Assembly (NCBI RefSeq): GCF_004217135.1
Contig: NZ_SHKK01000001.1
Coordinates: 434,001-498,000, forward strand
Source of the DNA: Micromonospora violae
Lineage (GTDB): Bacteria > Actinomycetota > Actinomycetes > Mycobacteriales > Micromonosporaceae
Direction: 5' to 3'
Length of the DNA: 64,000 nucleotides
Positions 26,572 to 35,120 of the stretch are shown one piece after another (the stretch's first letter is position 1; every line of letters begins with the position of its first letter). The notes under the pieces were generated by a model that saw nothing but the letters and a program-made list of their open reading frames with translations, searched no databases and was not told where the DNA came from. The position numbers and the translations under genes were made by a program.

Positions 26572-27957
26572 ATGAATGCCCTCGATGAGGCTCGTCCCGC
26601 CTCTCGACAGAGACGTCGCTGGCGGTCAGGGTTGGCCGCAGCGGCGGCCGCGGTGCTGGCCGCCGGTACACTCGTCGCCGTCAACGCAGCACCCGCGGCG
26701 GCCGCGACGGTGGACACCAACGCGTGGTACACCCTGGTCAACCGCAACAGCGGCAAGGCCCTGGACCTGTACGCCGCAGCCACCAACGACGGCGCGCGGA
26801 TCAGCCAGTGGACCCGTAACAACGGCGCCAACCAGCAGTGGCAGTTCGTGGACTCCGGAGGCGGCTACTACCGGATCAAGTCGCGGCACTCGGGCAAGGT
26901 GCTGGATGTCAGCAACTTCTCCACCGCCGACGGCGGCGCGATCGTGCAGTGGTCCGACCTCAACGGGACGAACCAGCAGTTCCGGCTGGCCGATTCGGAC
27001 GGTGGTCACGTTCGGCTGATCAACCGCAACAGCAACAAGGTCGTCGAGGTGCAGGGCGCGTCCACGGCCGACGGTGGCAACATCGTGCAGTACGCCGACT
27101 GGGGCGGCGCGAACCAGCAGTGGCAACTCGTCCCCGTCGACGGCGGCAACCCTCCGCCGACGGGTGGCAGCGGGTGCGGCAAGGCGCCGACGCTGTCCAG
27201 CGGGACCCACACGATCCAGAGCAACGGCAAGAGCCGTACCTTCATCCTGCGGGTGCCTGCCAACTACAACAACAGCAACCCCTATCGGCTGATCTTCGCC
27301 TTCCACTGGCGGGGCGGCACCATGCAGGAGATCTCCTCCGGCGGTACGAGCGGGGCCGCCTGGTCCTACTACGGGCAGCAGGAACAGTCGAACAACAGCG
27401 CGATCCTGGTCGCCCCCCAGGGATTCGGCAACGGCTGGGGCAACTCCGGCGGTGAGGACATCACCTTCGTCGACGACATGATCAGCCGTATCGAGAGCAG
27501 CCTCTGCGTCAACCCGAGGCAGCGGTTCGCGCTCGGCTTCAGCTGGGGTGGCGGCATGAGCTACGCCGTCGCCTGCGCGCGGGCCACCGTCTTCCGGGCC
27601 GTCGCGGTCATCTCCGGCGCGCAGATCAGCGGTTGCAGCGGCGGTACGCAGCCGATCGCGTACTTCGGGCTGCACGGCATCTCGGACAACGTCCTGAACA
27701 TCTCCCAGGGCAGGGCGCTGCGCGACACCTTCGTCCGGAACAATGGTTGCACCGCCCAGAGCCCGCGCGAGCCGGCCGGCGGCAGCCGTACGCACATCAC
27801 CACCGCGTACTCCGGTTGCCGGGCCGGTTACCCGGTGCAGTGGGCCGCGTACGACAACGGTCACATGCCCGGCCCGGTGGACGGCACCTATGCCGAGAGC
27901 GGCATCACGACCTGGACCAAGGGTGAGATCTGGCGGTTCTTCGCGCAGTTCTCGTGA
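26572..27957 (+). CDS. secreted CE1 feruloyl-esterase-like enzyme with N-terminal RICIN
   Basis: 461 residues; AAGGAG lies 7 bp before ATG 26572. A signal peptide ends near AAAATVD, followed by a ricin-B/CBM13 domain (about 48-190) and a short PPPTGG linker. The CE1/LpqC-type esterase (about 200-461) has FAFHWRGG for the oxyanion hole, GFSWGGG with nucleophile Ser324, and YDNGHMPGP with His431. It probably frees ferulate or acetate from xylan, working with the upstream GH10 enzyme that carries the same lectin. The lectin is at the N-terminus here and the C-terminus there. Substrate preference cannot be fixed from sequence. Confidence 0.85.
   Translation: MNALDEARPASRQRRRWRSGLAAAAAAVLAAGTLVAVNAAPAAAATVDTNAWYTLVNRNSGKALDLYAAATNDGARISQWTRNNGANQQWQFVDSGGGYYRIKSRHSGKVLDVSNFSTADGGAIVQWSDLNGTNQQFRLADSDGGHVRLINRNSNKVVEVQGASTADGGNIVQYADWGGANQQWQLVPVDGGNPPPTGGSGCGKAPTLSSGTHTIQSNGKSRTFILRVPANYNNSNPYRLIFAFHWRGGTMQEISSGGTSGAAWSYYGQQEQSNNSAILVAPQGFGNGWGNSGGEDITFVDDMISRIESSLCVNPRQRFALGFSWGGGMSYAVACARATVFRAVAVISGAQISGCSGGTQPIAYFGLHGISDNVLNISQGRALRDTFVRNNGCTAQSPREPAGGSRTHITTAYSGCRAGYPVQWAAYDNGHMPGPVDGTYAESGITTWTKGEIWRFFAQFS
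26728..27121 (+). repeat. near-identical RICIN-coding direct repeat, copy 2
   Basis: Partner of 25734-26127. The two proteins share, with few changes, [39 protein letters not shown] and [20 protein letters not shown]. Confidence 0.75.
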
Positions 27958-27981
27958 CACGGGGTCGACCCCAGCTGGCGG

Positions 27982-28008
27982 CGCCCACTCCGGTATCCGA
28001 GGTGGGCG
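27982..28008. terminator. bidirectional terminator between esterase and GntR genes
   Basis: CGCCCAC (27982-27988) pairs with GTGGGCG (28002-28008). An outer CACGGGG/CCCCGTG pair (27958-27964 and 28012-28018) can extend the structure between the convergent genes. Confidence 0.6.
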
Positions 28009-28022
28009 TTGCCCCGTGCCGG

Positions 28023-28793
28023 TCAGCGTGCGAGGCGATCCGGGTTCCCCGAGCCGCTGCGGCGGACCAGCCAGGCCTCGGTGATGTGGGTGAACATCGC
28101 CGCTGCGGCGCCGTCGGAGTCGTGGGCGGCGATGCGTTCGTAGATGCGTCGGTGGCCCTGGTTGGACGCCACGCACAACGCGCGTTCGGTGCGGCCCATG
28201 TAGCGGGCGGTGTTGATGACCTGGCTCTCCAGCGCGCGGACGACGCCACGGGCGATGCGGTTCCCGGACGCCTGCATGATCGTGTCGTGGAAGGCCCGGT
28301 CGTGGTCGTGGTAGGTGACGTGGTCGTCGACGAGTTCGTCCATCCGGTCCACCATGGCCCGCAGTTGGTCGATGGTCTCGGCGTCGGCGAGGCGGGCGGC
28401 GACGTTCGCCATGTCGGACTCCAGCACCCGTCGGGTGACGACCAGGTCGTCGAGGATGGCGAAGCTGTCGTCCACCGCGATGGTGGCCGCGAGGACGAGC
28501 TCGTCGAGCATGTCCCAGTGTGACGGTGGGGTGACCATGGTGCCGGCGCCCTGGCGGACCTGCACCAGCCCCTTCTCCTGAAGGATCTTGACTGCTTCCC
28601 GGACGACGGTCCGGCTCACACCGAAGGTCTCGCAGAGGATCGGCTCGGGGGGGAGGGACGTCCCGGACGGGTGGACGCCGCGGACGATGCGCTCCACCAG
28701 TTCGGCGGTGACCGCCCTGGCGAGGTTGGTCGGCCGACGCACCCATGCCGGGGTCCCCGGGCTGTTCAGGGCTGTCTCCTGCGGTGGCGTCAT
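28023..28793 (-). CDS. GntR-family regulator, FadR/FCD subfamily
   Basis: 256 residues from ATG 28793 with GGAGGGGG upstream. The N-terminal winged helix is canonical (LVERIVRGVHPSGTSLPPEPILCETFGVSRTVVREAVKILQEKGLVQVRQGAGTMV). The C-terminal FCD helical domain (about 95-235) carries the metal/effector pattern with His residues in DHDRAFHDTIMQAS and NQGHRRIYERI. FCD regulators usually bind sugar acids such as gluconate, galactonate or uronates. It diverges from an operon for a sugar-acid pathway, and a perfect palindrome lies in the shared promoter region. It is very likely the operon's repressor. Confidence 0.92.
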   Translation of the reverse strand: MTPPQETALNSPGTPAWVRRPTNLARAVTAELVERIVRGVHPSGTSLPPEPILCETFGVSRTVVREAVKILQEKGLVQVRQGAGTMVTPPSHWDMLDELVLAATIAVDDSFAILDDLVVTRRVLESDMANVAARLADAETIDQLRAMVDRMDELVDDHVTYHDHDRAFHDTIMQASGNRIARGVVRALESQVINTARYMGRTERALCVASNQGHRRIYERIAAHDSDGAAAAMFTHITEAWLVRRSGSGNPDRLAR

Positions 28794-28850
28794 GTCCCCC
28801 TCCGAATGGCTCGCCGTGGCACGACGTCTGGGTCAGTGTACGGCCGAGTG

Positions 28851-28879
28851 TTGACGTCACACGTCATACGAGTTACCTT
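28851..28879 (+). promoter_or_regulatory. promoter and GntR operator of the sugar-oxidation operon
   Basis: TTGACG (28851-28856), a 17-bp spacer and TACCTT (28874-28879). The inverted repeat TGACGTCACACGTCA (28852-28866) overlaps the -35, so a bound repressor would exclude polymerase. The same 19 bp occur at 11627-11645. Confidence 0.7.
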
Positions 28880-28939
28880 CCCGTCAACATTGGCTCGCGG
28901 GGCACCCGCCGGCCATCCCCCATACAGAGGTGACAACTG

Positions 28940-30202
28940 ATGAGACAGCGCGCAATATGGTCGGCCGTCCTCGTTGTGGGCCTGGCCCTGGCCGGTTGTG
29001 GAAGTGCTAGCGATTCGGGCAAGTCAACCAGCTCGGACGGCAAGCTGGTGGTGTGGGACTGGAAGTCCGGCGAGCCGTTCGCCAAATCCTATCTGGACAA
29101 GGCCAAGGCCGACTTCAAGAAGAAGCACGCCGACGTCGAGGTCGAGTTCGTCGCCCAGCCCTTCGACCAGTACTACACCCTGCTCGGTGCGGCGATTCAG
29201 TCCGGCAAGGGCCCCGACGTCATGATGTTCAACGGCGGCGGCCAGATCCGCGACCGGGTGGACGCGCTGGTGCCGATCACCGACTACGTGGCCGAGGACA
29301 AGCAGCGGCTGGCCGGGTGGGAGGCGTTCACCAAGGACAGCAAGGTCTACGGCAGCCCGGTGACGCTGCAGGGTTACCCGATCTACTACAACAAGGACAT
29401 CTACCAGAAGGCCGGCCTCGACCCGGCCAGCCCGGCCACCACCTGGGACAAGTTCGTCGCGGACTGCGCCGCCGTCGCCAAGGCCGGCTCCAAGTGCTTC
29501 GCTCTCGGCAACAAGGAGGGCGTCGGCATCCAGTTCTGGCTCTCCAGCATGGGGTCGGTCACCCTCACCGCCGCGGAGTACGACGCCTGGATCACCGGCA
29601 AGCGTGACTGGACGTCGCCGAACGTGAAGCGGGTCTTCGAAACGTGGAAGGAGACCGGCGACAAGAAGATGAACACGGACGGGGCCAACTCGACCGCGAT
29701 GTTCAACGACTCCTTCGCGGCCTTCCAGTCCGGCAAGGCCGCCCACGTCATGGGCCTGATGTCGGACGTCGGGCACTGGAAGGCCTTCAACGAGTTCCTC
29801 ACCCCGGAGAAGCTCGGCGTCATGAAGCCCCCGGTGGTCACCGCCGGCACCACCCCGAGTCTGCCGTACGACGGTGGTATCGGATACGCGGTCGCCAAGT
29901 GGACGAAGGACCCGAAGGTGGCCGCAGACCTGGTGCGCTCGCTGACCTCGGCCGACGCGTTGAAGGCGTTCTACGCCGATGCCGGCGCGATCGCCGCCGA
30001 CACCACCATCGACGTGTCGCAGGCCGGCCCGGCCGCAAGCACGATCGTGAGCGAGCTGAAGAGCGGTAAGCCCGCTCTGCACGTCGCGCTCTCCTCGAAG
30101 ACGATCGACCTCATGGGACGCCTCTCCCAGCAGCTGCTCAGCGGTTCGATCACCGTCGACGAGGTGGTGAAGCAGCTGGCTGCTTCCGACCAGGCAGGCT
30201 GA
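28940..30202 (+). CDS. CUT1 sugar ABC transporter solute-binding lipoprotein
   Basis: 420 residues. The lipoprotein signal ends with GLALAGCGS. The mature part is a family-1 solute-binding protein (LVVWDWKSGEPFAKSYLDKAKADFKKKHADVEVEF, GKGPDVMMFNGGGQIRDRVDALVPI, GYPIYYNKDIYQKAGLDP, AAFQSGKAAHVMGLMSD, LPYDGGIGYAVAKWTKDPK). It is the first gene of an eight-gene operon controlled by the divergent GntR regulator. The enzymes downstream suggest it captures a monosaccharide or sugar acid that is oxidised without phosphorylation. Confidence 0.92.
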   Translation: MRQRAIWSAVLVVGLALAGCGSASDSGKSTSSDGKLVVWDWKSGEPFAKSYLDKAKADFKKKHADVEVEFVAQPFDQYYTLLGAAIQSGKGPDVMMFNGGGQIRDRVDALVPITDYVAEDKQRLAGWEAFTKDSKVYGSPVTLQGYPIYYNKDIYQKAGLDPASPATTWDKFVADCAAVAKAGSKCFALGNKEGVGIQFWLSSMGSVTLTAAEYDAWITGKRDWTSPNVKRVFETWKETGDKKMNTDGANSTAMFNDSFAAFQSGKAAHVMGLMSDVGHWKAFNEFLTPEKLGVMKPPVVTAGTTPSLPYDGGIGYAVAKWTKDPKVAADLVRSLTSADALKAFYADAGAIAADTTIDVSQAGPAASTIVSELKSGKPALHVALSSKTIDLMGRLSQQLLSGSITVDEVVKQLAASDQAG

Positions 30203-30206
30203 CCTC

Positions 30207-31178
30207 GTGCCGATCGGAAACACGCAACCGTCGGTCCGCCTGGCTTCGGCCGGGCGGGCCGGCGGTCCGGCGGTCACATCCCCCGCGCACCGCGGTGGCG
30301 CACGCCCCCGTGGCGGCCTGGGCGCCGAGCGCTACGCCCCCTACATCCTTGTCGCTCCGGCCGTCCTGATCATCGTGCTGCTGCGGCTCTACCCGCTGAT
30401 CCTCGGGGTCAACTTCTCCTTCACCGGCGACGGTGACCAGAACGGAGAGGCGGTCGGGTTCGGCAACTACCAGGAGCTGTTCGGTGACCAGCTGTTCCGG
30501 ACCGCGCTGCGCAACGTCGGGCTGCTGGTGCTGCTGCTCCCGGTGGCGGTGGCCATCCCCGGTCTGCTCGCCACGTTCATCTATCTTCGGGTGCCCGGCC
30601 ACCGCTTCTACCGCAGCGTCTACTTCTTCCCGGCGGTGCTCTCACCGGTCATCGTCGGTGCGATCTTCAACCTGCTGCTCGCCTTCGACGGCCCGCTCAA
30701 CGCGGTGCTCGGGTCGTTCGGCGTCGGTGCGGTGGACTGGCTCGGTGACCCCGACATCGCCATGTTCATGGTCGTGGGGGTGCACATCTGGGCAACCTTC
30801 GGCATGGCTCTGGTGGTGTTCCTCGCCGGCTTCGCCACGCTCGACGCCGCACTCCTGGACGCCGCCCGGGTGGACGGGGCGTCGCTGCGCCAGGTCGTCT
30901 GGCACGTGATCGTTCCGAGCCTCGCCCGGACCATCCAGTTCGTCTTCGTGACCACGATGATCGGGATGCTGACCTCGATGTTCGGGCTGCTGTTCGTGAT
31001 GACCAGCGGTGGCCCGGAGGGTTCCACCTACCTGCCGGAGTACTACATCTGGATCCAGCAGGGTCAGATGAACCGCCCGGCGCTCGCGTCGGCCGCGTCG
31101 ACCATCCTCTTCGTGATCATGCTCGTGGTGGGGCTGCTGCAGATCAAGCTGCTCGACCGGTCCGGGAAGGAGGACTGA
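30207..31178 (+). CDS. CUT1 sugar ABC transporter permease (MalF type)
   Basis: 323 residues from GTG 30207, 4 bp after the binding-protein stop. A 40-residue cytoplasmic tail is followed by six helices. The EAA loop reads LDAALLDAARVDGASLRQVVWHVIVPSLARTIQF. It ends with the usual LLQIKLLDRSGKED. It overlaps the next permease by one base (TGATG). Confidence 0.92.
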   Translation: MPIGNTQPSVRLASAGRAGGPAVTSPAHRGGARPRGGLGAERYAPYILVAPAVLIIVLLRLYPLILGVNFSFTGDGDQNGEAVGFGNYQELFGDQLFRTALRNVGLLVLLLPVAVAIPGLLATFIYLRVPGHRFYRSVYFFPAVLSPVIVGAIFNLLLAFDGPLNAVLGSFGVGAVDWLGDPDIAMFMVVGVHIWATFGMALVVFLAGFATLDAALLDAARVDGASLRQVVWHVIVPSLARTIQFVFVTTMIGMLTSMFGLLFVMTSGGPEGSTYLPEYYIWIQQGQMNRPALASAASTILFVIMLVVGLLQIKLLDRSGKED

Positions 31179-32005
31179 TGCGCCGGGCTCGTCTGGGATG
31201 GTGGTTGCTCGCCATCCCCATGTCACTGCTCGCGCTGGCGACGATCTACCCCCTGCTCTTCACCGCCAACGTCGCGTTGAAGACCCGCCGGGAGTACATT
31301 CTCGACCGGTTCTCCCTGACCGACTCCCTGAACTGGGCGAACATCAGCACGGCGTGGACCAGCGCCGGGATGGGCCGTTACTTCGTCAACTCGCTCGTCG
31401 TGGTGACGCTGTCGGTCCTCCTGTTGCTGCTGCTCGGGTCGATGGCCGGCTTCGCCCTGAGCCAACTGCGGTTCCGCGGCTCGTCGGCGTTGTTCCTGGG
31501 CTGCCTCGCCGGGCTCTTCATCCCGTTCCAGGTGGTCATGGTGCCGCTCGCCCGGATCATGGCGGACACCGCGCTGATCGACACGTACCCCGGCCTGATC
31601 CTGGTCTACGTGGCCCAGTTCCTGCCCTTCACGGTCTTCCTGATGACCAGCTACTACCGGGGCATCCCGCCGGAGATCGTCGACGCCGCGCGGATCGACG
31701 GCAACACGGTGTACGGCGTCTACCGCCGGATCATGCTGCCACTCGGCACCCCGGCGCTGCTGTCGGTGGGCATCCTCAACACCCTGTTCTGCTGGAACGA
31801 CGTCCTCATGGCGTTGGTGATGATGCCCTCGGCGGAGAACCGGACGCTCATGATCGGGGTGACCTCGTTGCGCGGCCAGTACTCCGACAACATCCCGACC
31901 TTCGCCTCCGGGGTGCTGATCGCCGCGATACCCGTCCTATTGGTCTACCTGTTCCTCCAGCGCCAAATTGCCGACGGCGTAGCCGCCGGTTCCACGAAGG
32001 GTTAA
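31178..32005 (+). CDS. CUT1 sugar ABC transporter permease (MalG type)
   Basis: 275 residues with six helices and the EAA loop IPPEIVDAARIDGNTVYGVYRRIMLPLGTPALL. The C-terminal FLQRQIADGVAAGSTKG is typical of MalG-type subunits. No ATPase is encoded in the operon, so a shared ATPase is needed. The next gene begins 1 bp after the stop, so catabolic genes are co-transcribed with the importer. Confidence 0.92.
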   Translation: MRRARLGWWLLAIPMSLLALATIYPLLFTANVALKTRREYILDRFSLTDSLNWANISTAWTSAGMGRYFVNSLVVVTLSVLLLLLLGSMAGFALSQLRFRGSSALFLGCLAGLFIPFQVVMVPLARIMADTALIDTYPGLILVYVAQFLPFTVFLMTSYYRGIPPEIVDAARIDGNTVYGVYRRIMLPLGTPALLSVGILNTLFCWNDVLMALVMMPSAENRTLMIGVTSLRGQYSDNIPTFASGVLIAAIPVLLVYLFLQRQIADGVAAGSTKG

Positions 32006-32006
32006 C

Positions 32007-33230
32007 ATGCGGATCACTGGATATCGGACGCTCACCACGGTCCAGGAATGGGGGCGACCCGTCGGCGACGCCAACGGTGTGTTCGCCGACGGGCAGGTTC
32101 CGGTCTCCATCGTCATCGTCGACACCGACGAGGGCATCTCGGGAGTCGCCCTCGGACCGCACGTCGAGATCGAGCGGATCTTCGCGGCGATCGAGGGCGA
32201 AGACCCCCGTGCGGTGACGACCCTGTACGACCGGATGCTGCGGCACACCTTCAAGGCGGGCCACGCGGGGCCGGTCTTCGGCACCATCGGCGCTCTCGAC
32301 ACCGCCCTGTGGGACATCAAGGCGCAGGCTGCCGGCGAGCCGCTGTGGCGGCTGCTGGGCGGACGGGACCGGCAGGTCACCGCCTACGCGTCCGGCCTGG
32401 ACATCGGGCTCACCGACGATGAACTCGTCGCCGAGTACGAGGTCTACGCGAGCCACGGCCTGCGAGCGGCCAAGCTCAAGGGCGGCCTCGACATCGAGAG
32501 CGACCGGCACCGTCTGAGCCTGGTCAGGGAGGTCCTGACCGAGGCCGGGCGCGGCCGGCGGCCGGGCCTGATGCTCGACGTCAACGAGGCGTGGACCCGC
32601 AAGCAGGCCGTCCGGCACGTCTGCGAGCTGGAACGCACACTGGATCTCATCTGGATCGAGGAGCCGGTGCGGCGGTGGGACGCCGAGGGTCTGGCCGCGG
32701 TCAGCCGGGGCGTGTGCGCGTCGGTCGCCACCGGTGAGAACCTCACCGGGCTCGAACAGTACCGGCCGCTGATCGCCGCCGGCGCGGTCGACATCGTCCA
32801 GATGGCGGCCGTCTGGGGCGTCACCCACTTCCTGCGGGCGTCCGCCCTGGCCCACGCCCACGACCTGCCGGTCAGCCCGATCGGCAACAGCCCGGTCGGG
32901 CTGCTGCACGCCGCGACGTCGGTGCCGAACCACCTGACCAGCGAGTTGCAGGACCTGCACCCACCGGTCGGGATCTCCATCGACCTGCACGTCGAGGACG
33001 GCGCCTTCATCCTCGGCGACTCACCCGGGCTCGGGATCCGGGTGGACGAGGAGCGGATCCGGGCGGCCAACCGCCGCCCGCAGGCGCAGACGGCCGACAG
33101 CCCCAACGTCCGCCCGGAGCGGGCCGGGCGGCGGCTGCTGGCCGGGTTCGACGGGGTGATCCCCACCCGTCAGGTGCCGGTCGTACCACTGAACCCCCGC
33201 AACGAGGTGTCGCCGACCGTACGGCACTGA
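32007..33230 (+). CDS. enolase-superfamily (mandelate racemase/muconate lactonizing-like) protein, probable sugar-acid dehydratase
   Basis: 407 residues. A capping domain (about 1-120) and a modified TIM barrel are present. Visible barrel residues are the K-x-K pair in AAKLKGG (Lys156, Lys158) and the metal ligands LDVNEAW (Asp191), WIEEP (Glu218/219) and TGENLTG (Glu244). The positions where acid-sugar dehydratases have Asp and His read QMAAVWGVT and SPIGNSP, so the usual His-Asp dyad seems absent. The function may therefore differ from L-fuconate or rhamnonate dehydratase. In operon context it should act on an aldonate or aldonolactone. The C-terminal 50 residues are extra and low in complexity. 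Confidence 0.75.
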   Translation: MRITGYRTLTTVQEWGRPVGDANGVFADGQVPVSIVIVDTDEGISGVALGPHVEIERIFAAIEGEDPRAVTTLYDRMLRHTFKAGHAGPVFGTIGALDTALWDIKAQAAGEPLWRLLGGRDRQVTAYASGLDIGLTDDELVAEYEVYASHGLRAAKLKGGLDIESDRHRLSLVREVLTEAGRGRRPGLMLDVNEAWTRKQAVRHVCELERTLDLIWIEEPVRRWDAEGLAAVSRGVCASVATGENLTGLEQYRPLIAAGAVDIVQMAAVWGVTHFLRASALAHAHDLPVSPIGNSPVGLLHAATSVPNHLTSELQDLHPPVGISIDLHVEDGAFILGDSPGLGIRVDEERIRAANRRPQAQTADSPNVRPERAGRRLLAGFDGVIPTRQVPVVPLNPRNEVSPTVRH

Positions 33231-33253
33231 GCTGACCACCAGAACAGGGACGG

Positions 33254-33285
33254 CGTGGGTGCATCGCGACGGCGGTGCACCCACG
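33254..33285 (+). terminator. intra-operon hairpin between dehydratase and dehydrogenase genes
   Basis: CGTGGGTGCA (33254-33263) pairs perfectly with 33276-33285 around a 12-nt loop, in the only sizeable gap (106 bp) of the operon. It could lower expression of the distal genes or stabilise the proximal mRNA. Confidence 0.5.
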
Positions 33286-33336
33286 ACCATGCCCGGTCGG
33301 CACGACCGACGTACCGACCGTCGAGACGGAGGAACG

Positions 33337-34362
33337 ATGAAGGCAGTCGTCTACCGGGGGGCACGACACCTCGGCATCGAGGATCGTGACCCGGAGCCAC
33401 CAGGCCCCGGCCAGGTGCGGATCGAGGTGGCGTACACCGGGATCTGCGGCACGGATCTGCACATCTACCACGGCGACATGGACGCCCGGGTTGGTGACTC
33501 CGCGATCATCGGGCATGAGATGTCCGGGCGCATCGCGGCCGTCGGCGAGGGCGTGACCGGCTGGAACCTCGGTCAGCCCGTCACCGTGATGCCGACCCGC
33601 CCCTGCGGGCGGTGCGCCGCCTGCCAGCGGGGCAACTCCCACATCTGCCACGCGATGAACTTCCTCGGCATCGACTCGCCGGGTGCGATGCAGTCCTCCT
33701 GGACCGTGCCGGTGGAGTTGGTCCTGCCGCTTCCGGAGGACCTGCCCCTGGACCACGCCGCGCTCGTCGAGCCGGTGGCGGTCGCCGTGCACGACGTACG
33801 CCGGGGGAACGTGACCGCCGACGACCAGGTGGTCGTGGTCGGCGGTGGGCCGGTCGGTGTCCTCATCGCGACCGTCGCGCGCGACCGCGGCGCGCGGGTC
33901 CTTCTCGTCGAGCCGGACCCGTTCCGGCGCGAGGTGGCGGAGGGGATCGGGATCGAGGCCGTCGACCCGCGATCGACCGATGTGGTGGCGCTGGTCAACG
34001 ACCGTACCGAGGGCGCGGGCGCCGACATCGCCTTCGAGGTGTCCGGCTCGCCGGCCGGCGTCAGCACGGCGGTCGACGTCCTCACCACTCGCGGGCGGCT
34101 GGTCATGGTGGCGATCCACCCCCAGCCCCGGGAGGTCAACCTGCACCGGTTCTTCTGGCGGGAGCTGGAACTCCTCGGTGCCCGGCTCTATCAGCGCGAC
34201 GACATGGTGGAGGCGATCCGGCTGGTCGCCTCGGGTGCGATCCCGGCACAGCAGCTCATCTCCCGGGTCGAGCCGGTCGGTGCGGCCAGCGCCGCCTTCG
34301 CGGCGCTGGAGGGCGGCGGCGTCATGAAAGTGCTGCTCGATGTGCGGGAGGTCGACCAGTGA
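33337..34362 (+). CDS. zinc-dependent medium-chain alcohol/polyol dehydrogenase
   Basis: 341 residues from ATG 33337 (GGAGGAA upstream). Catalytic zinc ligands are in GICGTD and GHEMSG, and the structural zinc Cys set is PCGRCAACQRGNSHIC. The NAD(P)-binding loop is VVVVGGGPVGVLIATVARDRGARVLLVEPD. It is of the L-threonine/sorbitol/galactitol dehydrogenase group, usually oxidising a secondary hydroxyl of a polyol or sugar acid. It is coupled to the SDR gene by a 4-bp GTGA overlap. The exact substrate is unknown, but a hydroxyl of the imported sugar or its acid is likely. Confidence 0.88.
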   Translation: MKAVVYRGARHLGIEDRDPEPPGPGQVRIEVAYTGICGTDLHIYHGDMDARVGDSAIIGHEMSGRIAAVGEGVTGWNLGQPVTVMPTRPCGRCAACQRGNSHICHAMNFLGIDSPGAMQSSWTVPVELVLPLPEDLPLDHAALVEPVAVAVHDVRRGNVTADDQVVVVGGGPVGVLIATVARDRGARVLLVEPDPFRREVAEGIGIEAVDPRSTDVVALVNDRTEGAGADIAFEVSGSPAGVSTAVDVLTTRGRLVMVAIHPQPREVNLHRFFWRELELLGARLYQRDDMVEAIRLVASGAIPAQQLISRVEPVGAASAAFAALEGGGVMKVLLDVREVDQ

Positions 34363-35120
34363 CGCCGTTGTTCGACCTGTCCGGCCAGACCGCGGTCGTG
34401 ACCGGGGCACGGCGCGGTATCGGCCTCGCCATGGCCGAGGCCCTGGCCCTGGCCGGCGCCGACATCGTGGGCGTCTCCGCCCAGCTCGAAGCCGACGGCA
34501 GCGAGGTCGAACGCCGGGTGCGCGCCACCGGCCGCCAATTCACCGCCCTGCGCGCGGACCTCGGCGACCGGGCGGCGGTGCACGGGCTGGCCCGCGACAT
34601 CGTCGCTCTCGGACCGGTCGACATCCTGGTGAACAACGGCGGCACGATCGCCCGCACGCCGGCCGCGGAGCACCCGGACGAGATGTGGGACCACGTCATC
34701 CAGGTGAACCTCAGCAGCCAGTTCGTCCTGAGTCGGGAGATCGGCCGGACGATGGTCGAGCGCGGCCGAGGGAAGATCATTTTCACCGCGTCGTTGCTGA
34801 GCTTCCAGGGCGGCATCACCGTTCCCGGTTACGCCGCGTCCAAGTCGGGCGTGGCCGGCCTCACCAAGGCGCTGGCGAACGAGTGGGCGGCCCACGGGGT
34901 GAACGTCAACGCCATCGCGCCCGGCTACATCGCCACCGACAACACCCGGGCGCTGCGCGACGACCCCGACCGCAACCAGGCGATCCTCGGCCGGATCCCG
35001 GCCGGGCGCTGGGGCCGGGCCGACGACCTCGGCGGGGCCACCGTGTTCCTGGCGTCGTCCGCGTCGGACTACGTCAACGGGATCGTGTTGCCCGTCGACG
35101 GCGGCTGGTTGGGCCGATGA
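34359..35120 (+). CDS. KduD-like short-chain dehydrogenase
   Basis: 253 residues from GTG 34359. It has the Rossmann motif TGARRGIG, NNGG and the catalytic YAASKSG. The blocks ASLLSFQGGITVPGY, LANEWAAHGVNVNAIAPGYIATDNT, IPAGRWG and FLASSASDYVNG with terminal VDGGWLGR are typical of 2-dehydro-3-deoxy-gluconate 5-dehydrogenase (KduD) and 2-keto-3-deoxy sugar-acid dehydrogenases. It would oxidise the product of the dehydratase in a non-phosphorylative pathway. It overlaps both neighbours by 4 bp. Confidence 0.85.
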   Translation: MTPLFDLSGQTAVVTGARRGIGLAMAEALALAGADIVGVSAQLEADGSEVERRVRATGRQFTALRADLGDRAAVHGLARDIVALGPVDILVNNGGTIARTPAAEHPDEMWDHVIQVNLSSQFVLSREIGRTMVERGRGKIIFTASLLSFQGGITVPGYAASKSGVAGLTKALANEWAAHGVNVNAIAPGYIATDNTRALRDDPDRNQAILGRIPAGRWGRADDLGGATVFLASSASDYVNGIVLPVDGGWLGR

